Assembly: GCA_964471755.1 (NCBI GenBank)
Contig: CAYYJM010000310.1
Span: 1-6,837, forward strand
Length of the DNA: 6,837 nucleotides
Source: CAYYJM01 sp964471755
Lineage (GTDB): Bacteria; Planctomycetota; Planctomycetia; Gemmatales; Gemmataceae
Reading direction: 5' to 3'
Shown: positions 1 to 4,815 of the stretch, in pieces
Position numbering within the stretch: position 1 is the first letter of the stretch
How the letters are laid out: each line of letters begins with the position of its first letter
Made by a program: the position numbers and the translations under genes
The notes under the pieces: generated by a model
What the model saw: the letters and a program-made list of their open reading frames with translations, nothing else
Told to the model about the DNA's origin: nothing
Databases searched by the model: none

Positions 1-1
1 A

Positions 2-23
2 CCGCCTCCGGGATCGAAGGCGG
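2..23. other. Short GC-rich inverted repeat at window edge
   Basis: CCGCCT (2-7) pairs with AGGCGG (18-23) around a 10-base loop. It may be the end of a terminator or repeat belonging to a gene outside the window. A six-base stem in GC-rich DNA is weak evidence. Nothing else is recognisable in bases 1-75, and the frame that stays open there has no coding signature. Confidence 0.2.
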
Positions 24-75
24 GTATCAGAGCCGAAATGGACCGCAGAGTAAAGGGCAACCCGGAATGCGTCGA

Positions 76-142
76 CAGCAAGAGCCGGAAGCGTCAGCGA
101 CAGTAACAGAAACTCCGTCGCTAACGCTTCCGGCTCTCGCTG
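76..142. repeat. Long imperfect palindrome (REP-like hairpin)
   Basis: Bases 81-101 are the reverse complement of 117-137 with a single mismatch (C95 against A123). The stem extends outward by four more pairs (76-79 with 139-142) after one more mismatch, leaving a 15-base loop (102-116). The arm core is GAGCCGGAAGCGTCAGCGAC. The element starts 10 bases beyond the stop of the minus-strand sulfite reductase gene, so it would form a strong hairpin in the 3' end of that mRNA. No T-tract follows on the minus strand, so it is not a classical intrinsic terminator. From memory, arms of this kind recur between genes in planctomycete genomes, which would make it a dispersed REP-like repeat. The palindrome is directly visible; the repeat identity is inferred. 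Confidence 0.65.
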
Positions 143-151
143 AAGTCGAAC

Positions 152-1882
152 TCACCCTGCGTGCGCCACCGGGGCCGTCGCTCCGACGATCGACCGCGCC
201 GCCTCCGGACCGATCCGCTGGCAGTAGTCGCCGAACGTCTCGCTCCCCTGCCGATCGGCGGCGAACTTCGCCAGCAGCGGCCGGAGCAGATCGACGATCT
301 GATCCCGCGGCACCAAATCCTTCAGCAGGTAGTTCAGCCGCTCGCCCAGGTAGCTGCCGCCGACGAAGACCGAATACTTGACGCCCGCCCGGCCAACGAG
401 GCCGATGTCGCTCTGATACGGCCGGGCGCAGCCATTGGGGCAGCCCGTCATCCGCACACCGATCATCTCGTTCGCCAGGCCGAGTTCGGCCAGGGCCGAC
501 TCCAGCTCGTCGAGCAGGGCCGGCATCGACCGCTCCGACTCGCTCAGGGCCAGCCCACACGTCGGAATCGCCGGGCAGGCCAGGGCGTGCTGTCGTGTCG
601 GCGAAATCTGTTCGGGCAGCTTCACGCCGTGTGCCTTCAGTGTCTGCTCGATGTCATCGAGCGCGGCCAGGGGCAGATTGCACAGCAGCACATCCTGATT
701 GGTCGTCAGGCGAACGTCGGCCCGGTGGCGTTCGATCAGCGTCCGCAGAGCCGTCCGCAGACGGAAGTCGCCCTGATCCTTGATCCGGCCGTTCTCGATG
801 CTGACGCCATAGAACCACTTGCCGTCGCCCTGGGGGTGACGACCGAGATGCAGGTCGAAGCCGGTGATCGGCGGGTTACGCGGCAGGGTGAGCTGGCCAC
901 CCAGGTAGGGCCTGAGCTTCTCGCGGACTCCCTCGACCCCCCAGTCGTAGACGAGGTACTTGAGGCGGGCTCGCTTGCGGTCGGCTCGATTGCCGTGATC
1001 GCGGAACAGCTTCACGACCGCCTCGGCCGTCTGGACCACGTCCTGCGGCTCGACAAAGCAGATGTGTCGGCCGACGTGCGGGAAGGTCTTGGCGTTGCCG
1101 TGCGTCATGCCCATGCCGCCACCGATGAGAACGTCATAGCCGACGATCCGGCCATTCTCAACGACGGCCAGGAAGCCGAGATCGTTGGCGTAGATGTCGA
1201 TGCAGTTGTCGTCGGGCAGACAGAACGCGGTCTTGAACTTGCGCGGCAGGTAGACCTTGCCGTAGATCGGCTCCTCGTTCTCGGGCGGAACCTCGGTGAC
1301 GTTCTTGCCGTTGAGCCAGACCTCGTGGTACGCCCCCGAACGCGGAGCGAGGTGAGCGGCGACGGCATCGGCCAGGCGCTGCAACTCCTCGTGCAGGCCA
1401 TCCGCAATCGGCGCGGGGCAGGACAAAACGTTACGGTTGACGTCGCCGCAGGCTCCCAGCGTCGAGAGGAGCGTCGCGTTGATACCGGCGATGGTCCCCT
1501 TGAGATTCTCCCACAGGACGCCGTGGAACTGGAAGCTCTGCCGGGTCGTCACGCGCAGAGTGCCGTTGCCGTGACTCTCGCAGAGTCGATCCAGGGCGAG
1601 ATACTGCTCCCCCTTCACCTTCCCGCCGGGAATCTTGCAGCGGACCATGAACATGAACGCCTTGCCGAGGCCGTCACCGCGCCGCGCCTTGCGGGCGTCG
1701 CGGTCCTCCTGCTGGTAGCTGCCGTGGAACTTGAGCAGATTCTTGTCGGATTCGTCGAAGTGGCCCGCATCGGTGGCAAGCACCTCGGCCAGGCGTCCGC
1801 GCAACGCCCGGCTCTGCTCCTTCATGCCCTCAACCGCGGAACGCTTCGGAGCCTCGGTTGCGGGAGTGTTCTCTTCGCTCAT
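152..1882 (-). CDS. cysI: Assimilatory sulfite reductase, hemoprotein (beta) subunit, CysI type
   Basis: Carries out the six-electron reduction of sulfite to sulfide in cytoplasmic sulfate assimilation, using siroheme coupled to a [4Fe-4S] cluster. The 576 residues match the family length (E. coli CysI has 570). The N-terminal signature HGSYQQEDRD is at 53-62. The four cluster ligands are all present: C436 and C442 (C-x5-C), then C481 and C485 (TGCPNGC, C-x3-C). The anion-binding basic residues of CysI also align: R81, R150, and K215/K217 in PRKFK. Two ferredoxin-like half-domains (about 70-140 and 345-415) alternate with the two siroheme/cluster domains. The start is supported by AAGGA (1890-1894 on the plus coordinates) 7 bases upstream. 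No flavoprotein partner (CysJ) lies in the window, so the electron donor may be a ferredoxin or a reductase encoded elsewhere. Assignment to sulfite rather than nitrite reductase rests on the CysI-type N-terminus and is firm. Confidence 0.95.
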   Translation of the reverse strand: MSEENTPATEAPKRSAVEGMKEQSRALRGRLAEVLATDAGHFDESDKNLLKFHGSYQQEDRDARKARRGDGLGKAFMFMVRCKIPGGKVKGEQYLALDRLCESHGNGTLRVTTRQSFQFHGVLWENLKGTIAGINATLLSTLGACGDVNRNVLSCPAPIADGLHEELQRLADAVAAHLAPRSGAYHEVWLNGKNVTEVPPENEEPIYGKVYLPRKFKTAFCLPDDNCIDIYANDLGFLAVVENGRIVGYDVLIGGGMGMTHGNAKTFPHVGRHICFVEPQDVVQTAEAVVKLFRDHGNRADRKRARLKYLVYDWGVEGVREKLRPYLGGQLTLPRNPPITGFDLHLGRHPQGDGKWFYGVSIENGRIKDQGDFRLRTALRTLIERHRADVRLTTNQDVLLCNLPLAALDDIEQTLKAHGVKLPEQISPTRQHALACPAIPTCGLALSESERSMPALLDELESALAELGLANEMIGVRMTGCPNGCARPYQSDIGLVGRAGVKYSVFVGGSYLGERLNYLLKDLVPRDQIVDLLRPLLAKFAADRQGSETFGDYCQRIGPEAARSIVGATAPVAHAG

Positions 1883-1913
1883 CTCGACGTCCTTCGGAGG
1901 GAATGACGACTAT

Positions 1914-1928
1914 TCCGATCAACTCGGA
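1914..1928. promoter_or_regulatory. Palindrome near predicted cysI transcription start
   Basis: TCCGA-TCAAC-TCGGA is a perfect 5+5 interrupted palindrome, extended to 7 pairs (1911-1930) if one bulged T is allowed. It sits in the most AT-rich stretch of the spacer and would overlap the start point of the candidate cysI promoter. That is a plausible place for a repressor to bind. It is short enough to be chance. Confidence 0.25.
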
Positions 1929-1929
1929 T

Positions 1930-1958
1930 ATTTTAGCCGGAAGCGGCCAGAAGTTCCA
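1930..1958 (-). promoter_or_regulatory. Candidate sigma70-type promoter for cysI
   Basis: Read on the minus strand, TAAAAT (1935 to 1930) matches the -10 consensus at five of six positions. A weak -35, TGGAAC (1958 to 1953, three of six), precedes it by 17 bases. Transcription would begin near 1923, giving a leader of about 40 bases before the cysI start. It is the best promoter-like sequence in this divergent spacer, but planctomycete promoters are poorly defined and the -35 is poor. Confidence 0.35.
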
Positions 1959-1999
1959 GTGCGTATTACCGGAGCGCCTCAAGGGCCAGGCCAGCGCGG

Positions 2000-2042
2000 C
2001 CCGATGGAGGGGAATGCCTCTCGAAGCCCCCCCATCGGGGCT
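2000..2042 (+). promoter_or_regulatory. Two mutually exclusive hairpins ahead of the 2074 gene
   Basis: Hairpin A pairs 2000-2007 (CCCGATGG) with 2032-2039 (CCATCGGG) and, after an A/C mismatch, GGGG (2009-2012) with CCCC (2027-2030), around a 14-base loop. Hairpin B pairs AGCCCC (2025-2030) with GGGGCT (2037-2042) around CCCATC. Both use bases 2027-2030 and 2037-2039, so only one can form at a time. They end 15 bases before the ribosome binding site (2058-2063). The arrangement resembles an attenuator or a translation-control leader, but no ligand class or leader peptide is recognised. The pairings are directly visible; the regulatory role is inference. Confidence 0.4.
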
Positions 2043-2073
2043 GGATGGAAGTTTCACGGAGGGAAGTCGGTCC

Positions 2074-2613
2074 ATGGATACGAACACCGCGCCATTGCAT
2101 CTGGGTTTCCTGACCGTCGTGCAGGAGCAGAACGCCTACATTGGGGGGTACATGGTCGTCAATGTCTGGGGTCGGCCGCTGGAGTTTCGCCTGACCAGTG
2201 CCGTGCAGCCGAATCGCGTGCAGCAGATCCTCTACGGCCCGACGCTGCCGGCGTACATCGCCGGCGACCTGATCGGCAAGGCCCTGGTCGAGAAGACCGG
2301 CCTGCCGATTCGACTGGTCGTGACGGATGCCGAGGCGGCGCTGGATCTACGGCTCAAACTCGAAGTGCCGGTCATCTGGCTGCCGTCGGCCGAGCGTCCG
2401 AGCCAGGGGCCGCTGCCGGGCCTGGAAATCAGCCCGGCCCAGGAACGCCGGCCCGCTCTGCGCAGCCACGCACAATATCCGCAGGAGGTCGAGGACGTAC
2501 GGACGCTGCTCGGTCAGGTCGAGCAGATTCTCGGAACGCCTGTCGATCTGGTCGAGCCGTTCGCCCGGATTCGCGAGGCGCTCCAGGAGGCCCGGCGAAC
2601 ACGAGCAGCGTGA
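2074..2613 (+). CDS. Uncharacterised 179-residue protein, probably conserved in planctomycetes
   Basis: No function is recognised. The start is the ATG at 2074, with GGAGGG (2058-2063) 10 bases upstream. The frame is open further 5', but that part has no ribosome binding site and reads as non-coding. The protein has no signal peptide, no membrane segment and no cysteine, so it is probably cytoplasmic. The N-terminal half (7-105) looks like alternating beta strands with striking blocks: GGYMVVNVWGRPLEFRLT (24-41), QPNRVQQILYG (45-55) and AGDLIGKALVEKT (63-75). A proline-rich linker follows (about 104-127). The C-terminal part (135-175) looks helical and amphipathic (EVEDVRTLLGQVEQIL). I have an uncertain memory of similar hypothetical proteins in other planctomycetes. 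It is divergent from cysI and convergent with the polyprenyl synthase gene, so context gives no clear role. That it is a real gene is fairly sure from codon bias, the ribosome binding site and the structured protein. Confidence 0.85.
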   Translation: MDTNTAPLHLGFLTVVQEQNAYIGGYMVVNVWGRPLEFRLTSAVQPNRVQQILYGPTLPAYIAGDLIGKALVEKTGLPIRLVVTDAEAALDLRLKLEVPVIWLPSAERPSQGPLPGLEISPAQERRPALRSHAQYPQEVEDVRTLLGQVEQILGTPVDLVEPFARIREALQEARRTRAA

Positions 2614-2618
2614 GCGCG

Positions 2619-3623
2619 TCAGTGATCGCGATCCACCACCTTGAAGGAGATCGCCTCCAGCAGGGCTCGAAATCCCGAGGCCGGCAGCGCGGCCAGCTCC
2701 GCGCGGGCGCTGGCCGTGTATTCCAGGGCCCGGTGACGGGCGTAGGCGATGCTCTCGGTCGCCTGCAACAGTGGCAGCAAGGCCCGGCGATCCTCCGGTG
2801 AATGCCGGCTCAGGATCGTTCGGGCCTGCTCAACCTGGGCCGGGCTGCCGGTCGCCAGCAGATGGATGATCGGCAGCGTCAGCTTCTGCTGCTCCAGATC
2901 GGTGCCGAGCGATTTGCCCGTCGTCTTCTCATCGCCGGCCAGGTCGAGGACATCATCGGCGATCTGGAAGGCCAGGCCCAGGTGGCGACCATAGGTCGTC
3001 AGGCCAGCGACCACCTCCGGCGACGCCCCGGCGAACAGGGCCCCCAGCTGACAGCAGCAGGCGACCAGTTCGGCCGTCTTGCCGTCGATCACATCCAGGT
3101 ATTCCGCCTCGGTCAGGTCAAGATTGCCCTGGGTCAACTGCTGACACAGTTCCCCCTCGCAGACGCGGTTCGTCGCCTGGCCGATGATCCGGCAGGCACG
3201 CACGTCGTCGAGCGTGGCGGCCAGGTGGAAGGCGTGCGTGAAGAGGAAATCGCCCAGCAGGACGCCGGCCTGCGTGCCCCAGCGGGCGTTCACCGTCGGG
3301 ACGTGACGGCGCAGACTGGCCCCGTCGAGAATGTCGTCGTGGACGAGCGTCGCCGTGTGGATCATCTCGACGACCGCGCCGAGGACGGCGTGAGCCGGGG
3401 TGAGTCGGCCACAGGCCCGCGCAACCAGGAGCAGCAGCACCGGCCGAAGTCGTTTGCCGCGATACTGCCGCGTGTGTTCGGCGATCCGTGTGACCTCCGC
3501 ATAGCGGCTGCGCAGCTCGCGCGTCAGCACCTGTTCGACCGCCTCCAGGTCGCCGGCGATCGGGGCGTACAGATCCATCGGCGGAGCCGTCACCGGCGGT
3601 ACGGACAGTACCGAAGCCTTCAT
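2619..3623 (-). CDS. Long-chain trans-polyprenyl diphosphate synthase (IspB/HepT type)
   Basis: Condenses isopentenyl diphosphate onto an allylic diphosphate to build an all-trans polyprenyl chain, usually the quinone side chain. At 334 residues the length is typical. Substrate-binding GKRLRP is at 56-61. The first aspartate-rich motif, DDILD, is at 96-100, followed by SLRRH (103-107). GKTAEL is at 181-186. The second aspartate-rich motif, DDVLD, is at 223-227, followed by the conserved K237 and the QQKLTLP block (245-251). The residues four and five before the first motif are T92 and A91. The small residues there (HTATLVHDD, as in IspB) leave the pocket open for long products rather than C15 or C20. 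Planctomycetes generally use menaquinone-6, so a C30 chain is plausible but inferred. GAGGGGAG, 7 bases upstream, supports the start. It is transcribed in the same direction as moaC, but a 125-bp gap holding a palindrome suggests its own promoter. Confidence 0.94.
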   Translation of the reverse strand: MKASVLSVPPVTAPPMDLYAPIAGDLEAVEQVLTRELRSRYAEVTRIAEHTRQYRGKRLRPVLLLLVARACGRLTPAHAVLGAVVEMIHTATLVHDDILDGASLRRHVPTVNARWGTQAGVLLGDFLFTHAFHLAATLDDVRACRIIGQATNRVCEGELCQQLTQGNLDLTEAEYLDVIDGKTAELVACCCQLGALFAGASPEVVAGLTTYGRHLGLAFQIADDVLDLAGDEKTTGKSLGTDLEQQKLTLPIIHLLATGSPAQVEQARTILSRHSPEDRRALLPLLQATESIAYARHRALEYTASARAELAALPASGFRALLEAISFKVVDRDH

Positions 3624-3700
3624 TCGTCCGCTCCCCTCTCGCCCGAAACCCGGCCTTCTCGGCCTTAACGATCACCAGGCGATTCAGAAGTTTCAATCTT

Positions 3701-3719
3701 GCGTGAATCGTATTCACGC
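3701..3719. promoter_or_regulatory. Perfect 8+8 palindrome between moaC and polyprenyl synthase gene
   Basis: GCGTGAATCGTATTCACGC is perfectly self-complementary over 8 pairs around a 3-base centre. It lies 29 bases beyond the moaC stop and 77 bases before the start of the polyprenyl synthase gene, both on the minus strand. Either it is an operator for the downstream gene, or it is a hairpin at the 3' end of the moaC transcript. No T-tract follows on the minus strand, which argues against a standard terminator. Just downstream on the minus strand, TTGAAA (3696 to 3691) could be a -35 box, but a good -10 is not evident. Confidence 0.5.
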
Positions 3720-3748
3720 GAGTGGTCGGCGTCAATCACCGGTTGGGA

Positions 3749-4225
3749 TCACGCTTCCCGTTTCCAGGGTCCGCTCTTGCCGCCGGTCTTTTCTTCCAAC
3801 CGAATCCGCTCGATCGTCATAACACGGTCGAGGGCCTTGCACATGTCGTAAACGGTCAGGGCGGCAACGCTGACGGCGGTGAGGGCCTCCATCTCGACGC
3901 CGGTTCGGCCGAAGACGCGGACCGTCGCCTCGATGGCGAGCAGATCCGGTGCCGGGAACGAGAATTCGATCGTGCAGCCGGTGATCGGCAGCGGATGGCA
4001 GAGCGGAATCAACTCGCCGGTGCGCTTGGCGGCGAGGATACCGGCCAGGCGAGCGACCTCCAGGACGTCTCCCTTGCTCAAACCCTTGTCGCGGATGCGC
4101 TCGGCGGTCTCGGCGGCCATGCGGACCAGTCCACTGGCCCGCGCCTCGCGGAGGGTCTCCTCCTTGAGCGAGGTATCAACCATGCGGCTGGCACCGGATT
4201 TGTCGAAATGCGTAAACTCGGCCAT
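3749..4225 (-). CDS. moaC: Cyclic pyranopterin monophosphate synthase MoaC
   Basis: With MoaA, converts GTP to cyclic pyranopterin monophosphate in the first stage of molybdenum cofactor synthesis; MoaC forms the pyranopterin ring from the 3',8-cyclo-GTP intermediate. The 158 residues are the usual length (about 160). The family blocks are complete and in order: MVD (15-17), K51, LIPLCHPL with H77 (72-79), GVEMEALTAVSVAALTVYDM (109-128) with D127, then C129 and K130, and KTGGKSG (146-152). The catalytic Asp/Lys pair of E. coli MoaC (D128/K131) corresponds to D127/K130. The start agrees with the family N-terminus (FTHFDKSGASRMVD). No clear Shine-Dalgarno is seen. The rhodanese gene stops 9 bases upstream, so translational coupling is likely. 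No other moa or moe gene is in the window. Confidence 0.97.
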   Translation of the reverse strand: MAEFTHFDKSGASRMVDTSLKEETLREARASGLVRMAAETAERIRDKGLSKGDVLEVARLAGILAAKRTGELIPLCHPLPITGCTIEFSFPAPDLLAIEATVRVFGRTGVEMEALTAVSVAALTVYDMCKALDRVMTIERIRLEEKTGGKSGPWKREA

Positions 4226-4234
4226 GCGAAGGAC

Positions 4235-4561
4235 TCAGTAGCGGGGAACGGTGGGATCGACGAACAGCGACCAGGCGTCGATTCCCCCCGCCAGGGAGAA
4301 GACGTCCGTCAGGCCGTGTTGAACCAGGAGGTGGGCACCATTCAGGCTGCGAATACCATGATGGCAGTAGACGACGACCGGCACGCCCGCCGCCGGAGTG
4401 ACCTCGTCGTGCCGGAACGTCAGCTCTCCCAGGGGGATAAGCTGGCTCTCCGGCAGAGCGACGAGGTCGTGTTCCCACGGCTGGCGAACGTCGAGCAGGT
4501 GGACCAACTGACCGCCCCGAAGTCGCTCGGCCAGTTCGTGAACCGTCATCTGCGCGACCAT
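4235..4561 (-). CDS. Single-domain rhodanese-like sulfurtransferase
   Basis: A 108-residue cytoplasmic single rhodanese domain, the usual size for stand-alone members. It carries HLLDVRQPWEHD (21-32) and the active-site loop C66-H-H-G-I-R71 followed by S72. C66 would carry the persulfide, and R71 closes the anion-binding loop. AGGIDAWS (91-98) is the conserved C-terminal block. The six-residue active loop is the size found in sulfurtransferases rather than in Cdc25-type phosphatases. The ATG at 4561 has no good ribosome binding site; the next Met (residue 5) has none either. It lies 9 bases upstream of moaC in one apparent operon. Rhodanese domains fused to MoeB-like proteins supply sulfur for molybdopterin synthase, so a sulfur-donor role in cofactor synthesis is a reasonable inference, though such domains have many substrates. 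Confidence 0.93.
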   Translation of the reverse strand: MVAQMTVHELAERLRGGQLVHLLDVRQPWEHDLVALPESQLIPLGELTFRHDEVTPAAGVPVVVYCHHGIRSLNGAHLLVQHGLTDVFSLAGGIDAWSLFVDPTVPRY

Positions 4562-4815
4562 GGTCGGACTCGGTGAGATCCAGGAGAGAATTCGTCGCCA
4601 ACGTCAGTGTACGGATCGGCGTTCCTCCTGGCGGGTCGGCGTTCTGGAGTGAATCCGTACAAAATGTGGACCGATTCGTCGCGTGCCGTCGTCTTAACTG
4701 ATGGACGGGACACAATCGGTCGGTCGGCGTCGTGTCGGTAGATCGCCCCGCCCCTGCGTCCGTGTCATCCGAACCTGGTTCCCCCCCGGCCTGTCCGTGT
4801 GCTGGGAGAACAACG
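4562..4815. promoter_or_regulatory. Divergent intergenic region with stacked repeats
   Basis: This 254-bp spacer must hold promoters for the rhodanese-moaC operon (minus) and the kinase gene (plus). It contains a 9+9 inverted repeat TGTACGGAT (4608-4616) / ATCCGTACA (4653-4661). Inside that are two copies of TCGGCGTTC (4616-4624 and 4636-4644) exactly 20 bases apart. An 8+8 inverted repeat GACCGATT (4669-4676) / AATCGGTC (4714-4721) follows. The most AT-rich point, ACAAAATG (4659-4666), could lie in a -10 region, but no convincing -35 is paired with it. The remainder (4722-4803) is GC-rich with nothing recognised. Confidence 0.45.

Noticed and set aside
161..1906. Full-length open frame (581 codons) on the plus strand antisense to cysI
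   Set aside because: It is the mirror frame of a high-GC gene with strong third-position bias. Its protein is rich in R, A, V, D and L with no recognisable domain, while the minus strand has every CysI catalytic residue.
1858..2073. 72-codon N-terminal extension of the unknown protein
   Set aside because: It overlaps the cysI start and the structured spacer, lacks a ribosome binding site, and the ATG at 2074 has GGAGGG upstream.
2624..2633. Perfect 10-base palindrome GATCGCGATC
   Set aside because: It falls in the last codons of the polyprenyl synthase gene (encoding the DRDH end) and a 10-base palindrome is expected by chance in a window of this size.
1731..2801. 356-codon plus-strand frame crossing cysI, the spacer and the unknown gene
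   Set aside because: It crosses three functional regions in the wrong frame and gives arginine/glycine-rich low-complexity protein typical of off-frame translation.
2802..3668. 288-codon plus-strand open frame antisense to the polyprenyl synthase gene
   Set aside because: Same mirror-frame effect; the minus strand carries both aspartate-rich motifs.
3722..4576. 284-codon plus-strand open frame spanning moaC and the rhodanese gene in antisense
   Set aside because: It covers two well-identified genes on the opposite strand and the translated product has no recognisable fold. It results from GC-rich codon bias.
4732..4815. 28-codon N-terminal extension of the kinase from the ATG at 4732
   Set aside because: No ribosome binding site and a Pro/Ala/Ser-rich composition, whereas the ATG at 4816 has GGGAGA at good spacing.
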